A stretch of DNA of 64,000 nucleotides from JAHQVK01 sp036788295 (GTDB lineage Bacteria; Myxococcota; Kuafuiibacteriia; Kuafuiibacteriales; Kuafuiibacteriaceae). This document shows, piece after piece, positions 16,366-25,305 of this stretch. The notes under the pieces are model-generated. The model was not told the origin of the DNA. It ran no database searches and was given only the letters and a program-made list of their open reading frames with translations. A program made the translations under genes and the position numbers. Location: positions 1 to 64,000 of the forward strand of contig DAIQNR010000014.1 in assembly GCA_036788295.1 (NCBI GenBank), read 5' to 3'. Each line of letters starts with the position of its first letter. The stretch's first letter is position 1.

Positions 16366-18324
16366 TCAACCGGAACGGCGACCGCCGTCCTCCGCTTGGT
16401 CGGCTTGGCTCGATTCCTGCTCAGGTTCGGAAACTTCGACCCGCTCGAGCGACCGGAGGGCAGCGTGGATCCGGCGCCCCGCCGCTTTGCCGACCCCCGG
16501 GGCCGCCGCGAGCTCGGCTTCGGTCGCCGTCCGGAGCCGCTTCAGGCTCCCGAAGTGGCGAAGCAGGGCCTTTCGCCTCGTCGGGCCCACCCCCGGGATG
16601 TCCTCGAGCCCCGACCGCAGCCGGGCCTTTCGGCGCAGCTCTCGGTGAAAGGTGATCCCGAACCGGTGGGCCTCGTCGCGGATCCGGGCGAGCAGGAGCA
16701 CCTCGGGCGAGCTCTGCGGCAGCACGATCGGGTCCTTCGCCCCGGGGAGAAACACCCGCTCGGGGGAGCGAGCGCTCCCGTCGTCGTCTCGCCGTCCGAC
16801 CACCCGGCTCTTGGCGAGCGCGATGAGATCGACCCCGTTCACCCCGAGGTCGCGAAACACCGCCCGCGCCACCTCGAGCTGGCCTTTGCCCCCGTCCACC
16901 ACCACCAGGTCGGGGAGGTCACGCTCCTCGAGACCGCGCTTGAACCTCCGGGAGAGCACCTCGTACATGCTCGCGAAGTCGTCCTGCCCATCCCTCTTGA
17001 CCCGGTACTTTCGGTATCGCTGGGGAGCGGGGGCGGCCTGCTCGAACACCACCTGCGCCCCCACGATGAGATGCGCCCCGAGGTTCGAGATGTCATAGCA
17101 CTCGATGCGAGCCGGGAGCCGGGAAAGCCCGAGCCGCGCTTCGAGCCCCTCGAGCGTGCGCTCCGCCGCTCCGGACTTGAGCCTCTGCTCGTGAAACCCA
17201 TGGCGCGCGTTGTCCACCGCCAGGTCGAGCAGACGGCGGGCCTCCCCCCGGCGCGGCACCCGGAAGCGGGGCTTCACCCCCACCTCCTCGACCAAGATCT
17301 CGGCGAGGATGTCTTCGTCCTCGAGCTCGACCGGAAGCAGCAGCTCCGCGGGCAAGCCTCTTGGGCCAGCTTCGGCCGCTCTTTGGAGCAGAAAGGACGA
17401 CAGGAGCTCTCGATCGTCGGCCGCCTGCTCCTCGAAGACGGTGGTGTGCACGTCCTCCACCCGGCCCCCGCGCAGCTCGACCACCGCCACAGCGACCGCT
17501 TCGCCCTCCCGGTATAGGCCGAATGCGTCGAGGTCCCGCAACTCACTGAGCGCGACCCCCTGGCGCTCGGTGGTCTTTGCCACCGCCTGGAGCTGGTTTC
17601 GATAGTGGGCTGCCCGCTCGTAGGCGAGCTCCTCCGCTGCCGACCACATGCGCTGCTCGAGCCGGGCCGCCAGGGTGTCGGTCCGCCCCTCGAGAAAGAG
17701 GATCGCGTCCTCGACGCTCTCTCCGTAGAGCCCGCGGTCCACGTCGAGCACGCACGGGGCCGGGCATCGGCCGATCTGGTGCTCGAGGCAGGGGCGCGCG
17801 CGGTTGTTCAGGACCGAATCGCGGCACGTGCGCAGCTGAAAGTGGCGGTTCAGCACCCGGAGGGTCTGCCTCGCGCCGGTGGCGGAGTGGTACGGGCCGA
17901 AATAGCGGGCGCCGTCCTTCTTGATGCGCCGGGTGAGCTCGACCCGAGGCCAGCGGTGCGCGGGGTCGATGCGCAGGCACAGGTACTGTTTGTCGTCCTT
18001 CCAGATGACGTTGAACCGCGGCTCGTGGCGCCGGATCATCTCCCGCTCGAGAAGAAGCGCCTCCTTCTCGGAGCGGGTCACCACCGTCTCCACGTCGGAC
18101 AGCAGCTGGCCCAAGAGGCGAATGAAGGCCCGATGGTCGGTGGTCCCCTCCTGGAAATACTGTGCGACCCGCGCCCGGAGGTTCTTGGCCTTGCCGACGT
18201 AGATCGGGGTGCCGGCCGCGTCCTTCATGACGTAGACGCCGGGGCTGGTCGGCAGCGACCGGGTCCGTTCGAGCCACCCGGCCCGGCCCGGCTTCGCCGG
18301 GCGCCTCTCGCTGTCCTCCGCCAT
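16366..18324 (-). CDS. uvrC: Excinuclease ABC subunit C
   Basis: 652 residues, making the 3' and 5' incisions in nucleotide excision repair. Order of domains: GIY-YIG nuclease (GVYVMKDAAGTPIYVGKAKN), a Cys-rich segment (RTCRDSVLNNRARPCLEHQI), the UVR motif (AEELAYERAAHYRNQLQAV), the RNase H-like 5' nuclease (IECYDISNLG, VVDGGKGQLEVA) and the tandem HhH end (IPGVGPTRRKALLRHFGSL). ATG 18324 places the GIY-YIG at the usual distance from the start. Confidence 0.97.
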   Translation of the reverse strand: MAEDSERRPAKPGRAGWLERTRSLPTSPGVYVMKDAAGTPIYVGKAKNLRARVAQYFQEGTTDHRAFIRLLGQLLSDVETVVTRSEKEALLLEREMIRRHEPRFNVIWKDDKQYLCLRIDPAHRWPRVELTRRIKKDGARYFGPYHSATGARQTLRVLNRHFQLRTCRDSVLNNRARPCLEHQIGRCPAPCVLDVDRGLYGESVEDAILFLEGRTDTLAARLEQRMWSAAEELAYERAAHYRNQLQAVAKTTERQGVALSELRDLDAFGLYREGEAVAVAVVELRGGRVEDVHTTVFEEQAADDRELLSSFLLQRAAEAGPRGLPAELLLPVELEDEDILAEILVEEVGVKPRFRVPRRGEARRLLDLAVDNARHGFHEQRLKSGAAERTLEGLEARLGLSRLPARIECYDISNLGAHLIVGAQVVFEQAAPAPQRYRKYRVKRDGQDDFASMYEVLSRRFKRGLEERDLPDLVVVDGGKGQLEVARAVFRDLGVNGVDLIALAKSRVVGRRDDDGSARSPERVFLPGAKDPIVLPQSSPEVLLLARIRDEAHRFGITFHRELRRKARLRSGLEDIPGVGPTRRKALLRHFGSLKRLRTATEAELAAAPGVGKAAGRRIHAALRSLERVEVSEPEQESSQADQAEDGGRRSG

Positions 18325-18365
18325 GCCGACATGATGGCAGAACGCGGTCCGCACGGACGCGCTTT

Positions 18366-18418
18366 CCTGGCCTCGTGGCGCTCGGCACGAGGTCCCGCGG
18401 TCTTCGCGCGCTGCCAGG
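18366..18418. repeat. Nested inverted repeats between uvrC and the glycosyltransferase gene
   Basis: CCTGGC (18366-18371) pairs with GCCAGG (18413-18418), and inside it CTCGTG (18372-18377) with CACGAG (18386-18391). It sits in the 112-bp gap between the glycosyltransferase stop and the uvrC start. It could be a terminator or leader structure; no T-tract. Confidence 0.3.
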
Positions 18419-18436
18419 CCTAGAACCGATGGAGGG

Positions 18437-20077
18437 TCAACCCACAGCCTTCCATGGGGCGGCCCGCATCGGCGTCCGCCCCACCGGCCGGGCCGGGGAG
18501 CCCACGACGACGTGCCCCGGCTCCACGTCGTGCAGCACGAGCGCGTGGGCACCGATCACCGCCCCGTCGCCCACCCGAACCGACCCAAGCACCGTGCTGC
18601 CGACCCCGATGTCCACCCCGCTGCCGATGATGGGGAGCCCCTCGTTGTCGTCGGTTCGAACCACCCCGAACGTCGTATTGTGGCGAATGTGCACGTCGTC
18701 GCCGATGGACTCGGCGTGCAGAACCACTCCGCCGTGGTGCCAGATGCGAACCCGGCGACCGAGCCGAACGCTGTACGGGAGCTCGATACCGGTCAGAATC
18801 TCGGTGATGCGGGTCGCGGTCGAGTGGGCGTACGCGAGCGGCGCTCTCACCGGTACGAACCCAAGGCTCCGGATCTGGTTGCCGGTCCGGTGAAGCGACA
18901 CCGCCCACCACCCAGGGTCGAGAAGGCGCCGCTCATGGGTTTGAAAATCCTCGAGCAGCAGCGGAAGAAAGCCGATGTCGCTCGGGTTCTCGTTGAATCG
19001 GCCTCGCTCTGCCACCGGGGGCCGGCCTCCGCGGGAGGGGCCGTGCGCGCGGCGCGGGGGCTCGAAGCGAGGGAGGAGCGCGTCGCGGAGCAGCGACCGT
19101 ACGAGACGAGGAGGTTGGTTGTCGGTCTGGCGGAGCACCTTTCGCCGGAGCTTTCTCGACCCCGCCCCGAGGCCGAGCGCGAGCGAGGCGAGCACCGGCG
19201 CCGTCCGCCCCTGGGTCTTTCGAAAGTACCGCTCCCGAGATTCGAACCAATACTTCGGCAACGGTCCTCGGGCGTCCCGATGCTCGGTCACCCCGGTCGA
19301 GCGCCCCACCAGGTGAACAACCCGGCTGTGGGGCACATATTCGCAGCGCCAGCCCGCGCGTTCGGCGAACCAGCAGAAGTCCGTCTCCTCGAAATAGAGA
19401 AAGTAGCCTTCGTCGAGGAGTCCGACCCGTTCGAACACCTCTCGGCGGACCATCATGCTCGCGCCTGCGACCCAATCGACCGCGGTGACCGTCTCGGGCA
19501 CGGGCATGCGCACGGTCGACTCGGGCGCCAGCCGCTCCACCGCTCCGAGACCGAGGCCCTCCACCAGCTCGCGGGTGGGTGTAGGGAAACGAAAGGCCGA
19601 GATTTGGGGGGTCCCGTCTGGGTCCTCCAGCCTCGAACCGGCGATGCCCACTTCGGGGCGAGCCTCGAGGTGGGCGAGCAAAGCGGCGCCGGCCCCGGGC
19701 CGGACCTCGGTATCGGGGTTGACGAGCCAAACGTAGTCGGGCGGCGAGGAGGAGGCGAGCGCTGGACGTAGGGCTGCGTTGTTGCCCGCGGCGAATCCTC
19801 GGTTCTCGGGGAGGGCGAGAAGGTCGCACCAGCGGCTCCAGCCATTCTTCTCGATGGCGCGGCCGAGCCGCTCCGCCGAGCCGTCCTTGGAGCCGCCATC
19901 GACCATCACCACATGGGCGCCGAGCGCGCTCGCCTCGGCCTCTAGCGACGTCAGCGCGCGAATGGCGAGGTCGGACGTTCGATAGTTGAGCACCACGATG
20001 AGAACTTTGGGACTGCCCGCAGCCCGCGGGCGGTCGAAAGCATCGGAGAGCGCCAGCGTCGTTTGACTCACACCCAT
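18437..20077 (-). CDS. Family-2 glycosyltransferase fused to a left-handed beta-helix acyltransferase
   Basis: 546 residues. Residues about 24-300 form a GT2 (rhamnosyltransferase-like) domain: VLIVVLNYRTSDLAIRAL, ENRGFAAGNNAAL, acidic motif VNPDTEV, AGASMMVRREVFERVGL and LYFEETDFCWFAERAG. Residues about 370-540 resemble serine acetyltransferases of the hexapeptide-repeat class: IGDDVHIRHNTTFG, then VDIGVGSTVLGSVRVGDGAV, ending VVVGSPARPVG. One chain thus probably transfers a sugar and acylates a sugar or amino sugar in surface-glycan synthesis. Start ATG 20077 has GGAG six bases upstream. The fusion seems real: there is no internal stop and coding character is continuous. Confidence 0.82.
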   Translation of the reverse strand: MGVSQTTLALSDAFDRPRAAGSPKVLIVVLNYRTSDLAIRALTSLEAEASALGAHVVMVDGGSKDGSAERLGRAIEKNGWSRWCDLLALPENRGFAAGNNAALRPALASSSPPDYVWLVNPDTEVRPGAGAALLAHLEARPEVGIAGSRLEDPDGTPQISAFRFPTPTRELVEGLGLGAVERLAPESTVRMPVPETVTAVDWVAGASMMVRREVFERVGLLDEGYFLYFEETDFCWFAERAGWRCEYVPHSRVVHLVGRSTGVTEHRDARGPLPKYWFESRERYFRKTQGRTAPVLASLALGLGAGSRKLRRKVLRQTDNQPPRLVRSLLRDALLPRFEPPRRAHGPSRGGRPPVAERGRFNENPSDIGFLPLLLEDFQTHERRLLDPGWWAVSLHRTGNQIRSLGFVPVRAPLAYAHSTATRITEILTGIELPYSVRLGRRVRIWHHGGVVLHAESIGDDVHIRHNTTFGVVRTDDNEGLPIIGSGVDIGVGSTVLGSVRVGDGAVIGAHALVLHDVEPGHVVVGSPARPVGRTPMRAAPWKAVG

Positions 20078-20382
20078 TGCCTACTCCACTCCCGCGCGGG
20101 ATGGCCATTCTTAGCAGCCATTCGGTGCGAAGTTTTTCGCTTCATGCTGCCACGTCGAGGTTTTGGGAAGCAAAAACGAGCTCATTTTCGCGAATTTGGA
20201 TCAATTCATGATCTGTTTGCATGATCTGCGGCGCGGATGACTTCGGCCCGCGCTGCGCCAGGACTAGGGTTCACCCCGAATAGCATCGCCAGGACGGGCC
20301 GAGTTCGCAGCCGGGGGAGGGCAACGGGACCGCTCCCGCGCCGGTCGAAAGTTCACACACTTTGTCGCACTTTTCCGGAGAA
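20078..20382. promoter_or_regulatory. AT-richer divergent intergenic region
   Basis: 305 bp without a gene between two divergent starts. It is markedly AT-richer than the rest of the window over 20127-20230. It contains a small palindrome GCGAA-GTTT-TTCGC (20127-20140), an inverted repeat GAATT (20192-20196)/AATTC (20203-20207) and two copies of CATGATCTG. Promoters for both flanking genes are expected here. No unambiguous -35/-10 pair was found. Confidence 0.5.
20207..20228. repeat. CATGATCTG direct repeat, 13-bp period
   Basis: CATGATCTG at 20207-20215 and 20220-20228, just after the GAATT/AATTC inverted repeat. A candidate operator for the divergent glycosyltransferase or nuclease gene; binding is inferred only. 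Confidence 0.45.
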
Positions 20383-23148
20383 ATGAGCGATACCCGCGCC
20401 GTGGGAAAGGTCACCGCCAAGAGCCGAACGCCAGCCGCCGGTTCATCCGAACCGCCGAAGCGGCCAGCGAGCGAGGCCAAGAAGCGAAAGCCGGCCGAGA
20501 CCCCATCCGCCACCGCGAAAGCGGCCGAAAAACGGACCGCGAAGGCCGACGCGAAGGCTCCGGTCTCGGCCGATGGCTTCGAGACGACCGCCGCTGGCCG
20601 AGTCACCAAGCACCGACCCGAGCTCGCGGGCTTGGCCGTGACGCGGGTGGACGCCGACGCGCCGCTGACCCCCGGCGACAGCCGGGAATACTCCGACATC
20701 GACACCCTCCGCTCGGACAAGAACCTGGTCGTTCCCCTGTTCCCCGACTTGCTCGTGGACCCGAACGGGGACAAATCCTTCAATCGCTCGATGATGAAGG
20801 CGATCGAGGACGCTCGGTCGCTGGTCGTGATCGAGGGCTACGACCTCAACCGCGACGACCTGGTCGACCTGCTCATTCGCAAGGCCCGAGACGGGGTGGA
20901 GGTGGTGGTGCTCTTCGACCCTGCCGGCACCGAGCGGGAGAAGAAGAAGAGCGAGCTGCTCGACCGCATGCGGGACGCGAAGCTCCCAAACCTCCACGTC
21001 GCCGAGTACGGATTGGTCCCAAAGACCACAAAGAGCGGCTTCGAGCAGATCCTCCACGTCAAGAAGGTCATCACCGACAGCCGGGACGGGACGCTCGTCG
21101 AGCACTCGGGCGGCATCAACTTCAGCCCGAACTCGATCTTCAACCTCGACTTCGGCTGGAAGACGGAGGGGCTCGCCGTCTTCGACTCGCTTCGGCACGT
21201 CGTCGATCACTGGCGGTCCACCGCCGGAGAGTTCCCGTTCGACCTCGCGAAGCTCCCCGAGTGGAACCGAGCCCGCGAGGTCGTCGCCGCGAAGCTCGAC
21301 CGGGCCAAGATCGAGTCCGCGTCGGTGGAGATGGCGAGCGCGGGCAAGCGCCCCGTCCCGGAGCCGCGCAAGTACAGCAAGAAGAAGCTGCTCGAGCGAG
21401 CCCAGCTCGGCCAGAAGATCATCATCTCCGCCGCGGACGCGCTGCGGCCCGGGGTGGCGAAGAACCTCAAGATGGCCGCCCACAACGGGGGCCTCGTGAA
21501 GGTCATCGAGGGGGCGCTGTCCGATGAGGATCAGGAGGCGTTCGCGAAGCTGAAGAAGGAGCTGAAGCAGTCGGGGGTTCGGGTCTTCAAGGAAGGGGAC
21601 GTCGTCCTCGAGGACAGCTACTTTTCGCTCGTGTGCCGGGAGCTCGACGCGGCGGTCGGGTCCGGCGCCTCGATCGAGGTGGCGGCGTTCGCGCTCTCCC
21701 ATCCCGAAATCATCGACCGGCTCATCGCCGCTCATCGAGCCGGCAGCGAAGTGCGCGTCGTCGTGCACGACCTCGAGATCGACGGGAACCTCATCAACAA
21801 GAAAGCGATGGCGCTCTTGTCGAAGGCCGGCGTCCCGGTGCGGGCGGTAGACAAGGAGGTCGCGGCGAGCATCGCCAAGGAGCGGGGCACGGACCCAGTG
21901 CAGCTGAAGCTCCACGCCAAGTACCTCAAGATCGGAGACGACCGGGTCCTGTCCGGGAGCGCGAACTTCTCCGAGAACGGTCTCGGCAACAACGTGGAGG
22001 ACGGCCGCATGGTCGTCTCCCGCTCGGTTGCGAAAGCCGCGTCCGAGACGCTGTTCGAGCCGCTGTGGGCGGCGGCAAAGGAGGCCCATGTCACCCCCCT
22101 GGTGAAAGATGGAGACCGGGTCCCCTTGTTGCCCAGGGTGGAGACCAGGACGCCGATCAAGGACACCGTCTTCGTGGTCATGGATCTCGAGACCACCGGC
22201 TTCGTGCCCGGGCACGAAGACCGCATCCTGCAGATGAGCGCCCGGGCGGTGCGGCTCGATGGCGCCGGTGGCTTCGAAGTGCTCGGCGACTTCAACCAGG
22301 TGGTCACCCCGGGCACCGACCCGATGGGGCACCCGTTCCGCATCCCGAAGCGGGTCTCGAGCATCGTCGGCATCGACGAGGGCAACCTGGCCGAGCGAGG
22401 TGCGGTCCCGATCCGGGAGGCCCTCCCCGCCTTCCTCGCGTTCATCCGCGAGCAGCAGGAGCACGGACCGGTGGTGCTCGCCGGACAGAACCTCCCCTTC
22501 GACCTTCGCTTTCTCGACTACACCCTGGCCAGGGAGCCGCTCGGCCAGCCGGCCGATGGAGGCGTGGTGCACCACCGACTCGACGCTCCGTACGTGGACG
22601 CCATCGACGTGTCGAAGCGCTTGTTTCCAGACGAGGACGCCCACAACCTCGACGCCCACATGGAGCGGCTCGGGATCCCTCCCGACCCCGATCTCCCGAG
22701 GCACGACGCCTTCGCCGACGTCGTCTACACCGCGGAGGCGCTCGCGAAGCTGGTGGGCCACGGGAAGCTCTCGACGCTCGGGGACCTGTTGCCGCCGGAC
22801 CTGATCGAGCTGACCGGCCCCACCCAGCTCTTCTCCTCCGCCCGCAACAACGCCCAAGCGCTCCACGAGCTGACGTTCAACGACAGCGGAAAGCTCCAGC
22901 TCGAGGTGCGCGACCCCCGCAGCGGCAAGCTCGGCGGAGGGCGCCGGGTCTACGACATGCAAGTCACCGGACGAAAGAACGGTCGGCTCGAGGTGGCGGT
23001 GACGACCGGCAAAGGGGACCGGTCCGAGACCCTCCGCGGGTTCATCGACGAGGCGGGCGTCGAATTCCGTTCCGGGGGCCGCGTCTACCACGACCTTCGA
23101 GCGGAAGGCATGGATCTGCAGAAGCCGAAGATCGAGCGGGCGACCTGA
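20383..23148 (+). CDS. Fusion of two phospholipase D-type nuclease domains and a DEDDh 3'-5' exonuclease
   Basis: 921 residues, no signal peptide. Residues 1-80 are a Lys/Ala-rich disordered tail. The first PLD half (about 115-280) has H225xK227xxxxD232 followed by SGGINFS. The second (about 340-570) has H511xK513 and GSANFS (525-530), with Gly at the usual Asp position and Asp at 519-520. A linker leads to a DnaQ-like exonuclease (about 595-790): D601-L-E603 in VVMDLETTGF, D707 in GQNLPFD, and H774-D775 in RHDAFADV. About 120 C-terminal residues are unassigned. A nucleic-acid-degrading or repair enzyme is likely. ATG 20383 follows CGGAG; TTG 20362 is an alternative. The DTW and helicase genes lie downstream. 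Confidence 0.85.
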   Translation: MSDTRAVGKVTAKSRTPAAGSSEPPKRPASEAKKRKPAETPSATAKAAEKRTAKADAKAPVSADGFETTAAGRVTKHRPELAGLAVTRVDADAPLTPGDSREYSDIDTLRSDKNLVVPLFPDLLVDPNGDKSFNRSMMKAIEDARSLVVIEGYDLNRDDLVDLLIRKARDGVEVVVLFDPAGTEREKKKSELLDRMRDAKLPNLHVAEYGLVPKTTKSGFEQILHVKKVITDSRDGTLVEHSGGINFSPNSIFNLDFGWKTEGLAVFDSLRHVVDHWRSTAGEFPFDLAKLPEWNRAREVVAAKLDRAKIESASVEMASAGKRPVPEPRKYSKKKLLERAQLGQKIIISAADALRPGVAKNLKMAAHNGGLVKVIEGALSDEDQEAFAKLKKELKQSGVRVFKEGDVVLEDSYFSLVCRELDAAVGSGASIEVAAFALSHPEIIDRLIAAHRAGSEVRVVVHDLEIDGNLINKKAMALLSKAGVPVRAVDKEVAASIAKERGTDPVQLKLHAKYLKIGDDRVLSGSANFSENGLGNNVEDGRMVVSRSVAKAASETLFEPLWAAAKEAHVTPLVKDGDRVPLLPRVETRTPIKDTVFVVMDLETTGFVPGHEDRILQMSARAVRLDGAGGFEVLGDFNQVVTPGTDPMGHPFRIPKRVSSIVGIDEGNLAERGAVPIREALPAFLAFIREQQEHGPVVLAGQNLPFDLRFLDYTLAREPLGQPADGGVVHHRLDAPYVDAIDVSKRLFPDEDAHNLDAHMERLGIPPDPDLPRHDAFADVVYTAEALAKLVGHGKLSTLGDLLPPDLIELTGPTQLFSSARNNAQALHELTFNDSGKLQLEVRDPRSGKLGGGRRVYDMQVTGRKNGRLEVAVTTGKGDRSETLRGFIDEAGVEFRSGGRVYHDLRAEGMDLQKPKIERAT

Positions 23149-23200
23149 GCCGCCCGTCCTCCCACGGGTCCGGTCGAGCCGAGCTCGCGGCGGGCCGCGA

Positions 23201-23809
23201 ATGAGCCGAAACCGCGGTCAGCAGCCCCGATGCGTCCGGTGCCGGCTCACCGTGCCGCTGTGCGTGTGCAGGTTCGCGCATATGGTCCCGACCGAGACCC
23301 GGGTCCTCGTGCTGCTGCATCCGGACGAGCAGCAAAAACCCACGAACACCGGCCACCTCGTTCGGCTGCTGCTGCCGAACTCGGAGGTGAGAAGGTGGGA
23401 GCCTCGGGCCCCGCTTCCGGCCGATTCGGACCGGCCGACGGCCCTGCTCTTCCCCCGGCCCGGCGCGGCGCCGATCGCGTCCGCTCCCCCGTCGTGCACC
23501 CTGGTCGTCCCAGACGGGGCGTGGCGGCAGACCCGCCGGATGGTCAGCCGCCCGCCGCTCTCGTCGATCCCTGCGCTCGCGCTGCCCGAGGGCCCGGCGC
23601 CGAGCCAAAGGCTGCGGCGGGTTCGCACCGACGACCACCGGCTCGCGACGCTCGACGCGGTGGCCCGAGCGCTCGGGATCCTCGAGTGCCAGTACGTGGA
23701 GGACCAGATGCGGGCCCTGCTCGACCGGGTGGTGGTCCGCGGCCTGTATTCGCGGGGCCAAGGCCCGGCGGACGAAGACCCGGATCAGGGGTCCTCGACC
23801 CGGGCGTAG
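23201..23809 (+). CDS. DTW-domain protein, probable tRNA acp3U-type aminocarboxypropyltransferase
   Basis: 202 residues. N-terminal Cys cluster CVRCRLTVPLCVC, then LLHPDEQQKPTNTGHLVRLL and the motif region VVPDGAWRQTRRM, followed by LATLDAVARALGIL. Family members (E. coli TapT) add the 3-amino-3-carboxypropyl group to uridine in tRNA. The usual DGTW reads DGAW here. ATG 23201 starts 52 bp after the exonuclease fusion. The 3' end overlaps the convergent helicase by 25 bp. Confidence 0.85.
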   Translation: MSRNRGQQPRCVRCRLTVPLCVCRFAHMVPTETRVLVLLHPDEQQKPTNTGHLVRLLLPNSEVRRWEPRAPLPADSDRPTALLFPRPGAAPIASAPPSCTLVVPDGAWRQTRRMVSRPPLSSIPALALPEGPAPSQRLRRVRTDDHRLATLDAVARALGILECQYVEDQMRALLDRVVVRGLYSRGQGPADEDPDQGSSTRA

Positions 23810-25167
23810 GCTTCGTGCTGCCGCCGCCGCTCGGCGAGGCCGACCTCGGTGGTGACGTCGGAGACCAGCTCGTACAGCACCGCTGACTTGCCCTCCCGCC
23901 GGCGGAGTACCCGGCCGAGGCGCTGCACGTGCTCCCGCACGCTCCCGCTGCCCGACATCACGATGGCGACGTTCGCCTCCGGCACGTCCACGCCCTCGTT
24001 CAGGACCTTCGCCGTCACCAGGACCCGCAAGTCGCCGGTCGAGAAGCCCTCGAGCAGCCGCTTTCGCTCGGCGGGGCGGGTCTGGTGGGTGAGCGCAGGC
24101 AAGAGGAACGTCCGGCTGACCCGATAGACAGTCTCGTTGTCGTTCGTGAACACGAGCACCCGGTCGTGCCGGTGGACAACGAGCAGCGACCACAGGGCCG
24201 ACATCTTGGCCCGCGACGAGAGGGCGATTCGGCGCTGGCTTCGGTAGGCCCGCCACGCCGACCTCCCCGCCTCGCTCTGGTGGGCCCGGGCAACGAAGGT
24301 CGAAAACGCGTCCGGGCGGCGAAAATCGATCCCCTGCTGGCGAAGGAAAGCCAGGTACTCGGCCCGGCAGCGGTCGTGGACTTCGGACTCCTCCGGGTCG
24401 AGCTCCACCCGCACCGGGACGACCGAATACGGGGCCAGCCAGCGCCCCTCGAGCGACTCCACCCCGACCTGGTGCACGAGCGGACCGACGCGCTCGTACA
24501 CGAGCCGCTCCTTTCCGTCCGGCCGGGCGAGCGTCGCGGTGAGGCCGAGCCGAAACGGGGCGATCGAGGCTTCGGCCGCGAACCGGTAGGCGTCCGAGGG
24601 GAGATGGTGGACCTCGTCGAACACGAGCATCCCGAACCGGGCCCCGAGGTGTTCGGCCATGATCGCGGCCGAGTCGTAGGTGATGACGGTGACGTCCCTT
24701 CTCTCCTTGAGGCCGCCGCCGATCACGCCGATCTCGATCCCCAGCTCCGCCTCCAGGGTCCGCTGCCACTGACCGAGCAGCTCGATGGTGGGCACCACCA
24801 CCAGGGCCGGGCGACCGGCGCGGGCGATGGCCAGCGCGCCCAGAAGGGTCTTGCCCGACCCGGTGGGCATCTCCACCACCCCCGTGCAGCCGGCAGCTTC
24901 CCACCGCTCGAGGGCCTCGGCCTGGTGCGGATACGGCGAAAACCCATCGCGCATCGCGAGCGGGATCGGCTGGTACCGGCGGGCCTGGTCCTCGTACGGA
25001 ACGCCAAGCCGGCGCAGCGATTCGATGATTCGACGGTAATGAAAGGCGGGGGCCCGGTACCGCCCGGTGCGCCGGTCTTCGGTCAGCAGCCCCTCCAAGG
25101 AAGCCGCCTCCTCAGGCAGGGCCGTCACCACGAGCGTCCCGTGCTCGAAGAGCACTCGAACCGCCAT
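23785..25167 (-). CDS. XPB-like superfamily-2 DNA/RNA helicase
   Basis: 460 residues. The N-terminal 75 residues (FHYRRIIESLRRLGVPYED) resemble the damage-recognition part of XPB-like enzymes. Then come YPHQ, Walker A PTGSGKT (101-107), DEVHH (184-188), GLTAT, VLVFTNDNETVYRVS, TAKVLNEGVDVPEA and QRLGRVLRRREG. Family members act in DNA repair or defence; the exact role is unknown. ATG 25167 is the first codon with family resemblance; the long open frame upstream is antisense to mutA. It is divergent from mutA (138 bp gap). Confidence 0.88.
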   Translation of the reverse strand: MAVRVLFEHGTLVVTALPEEAASLEGLLTEDRRTGRYRAPAFHYRRIIESLRRLGVPYEDQARRYQPIPLAMRDGFSPYPHQAEALERWEAAGCTGVVEMPTGSGKTLLGALAIARAGRPALVVVPTIELLGQWQRTLEAELGIEIGVIGGGLKERRDVTVITYDSAAIMAEHLGARFGMLVFDEVHHLPSDAYRFAAEASIAPFRLGLTATLARPDGKERLVYERVGPLVHQVGVESLEGRWLAPYSVVPVRVELDPEESEVHDRCRAEYLAFLRQQGIDFRRPDAFSTFVARAHQSEAGRSAWRAYRSQRRIALSSRAKMSALWSLLVVHRHDRVLVFTNDNETVYRVSRTFLLPALTHQTRPAERKRLLEGFSTGDLRVLVTAKVLNEGVDVPEANVAIVMSGSGSVREHVQRLGRVLRRREGKSAVLYELVSDVTTEVGLAERRRQHEAYARVEDP

Positions 25168-25305
25168 GCCCGTCGGGCTACCAGCGGCGGGCCAGGACAG
25201 CAACGCGGGCGATGCGTCGGCTGGGCCCGGTTTCGGGGCAAGAGGCCTCGCTCTGGCGGCCCTGGGCTCGTCAGCTGGCCCGGGGTCGAGTACAGAGAGA
25301 AGGCG

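Noticed and set aside
20443..23091. Very long open frame on the minus strand opposite the nuclease fusion
   Set aside because: A GC-rich antisense shadow: Arg/His/Val-rich, no family motifs, while the plus strand holds complete active-site motifs.
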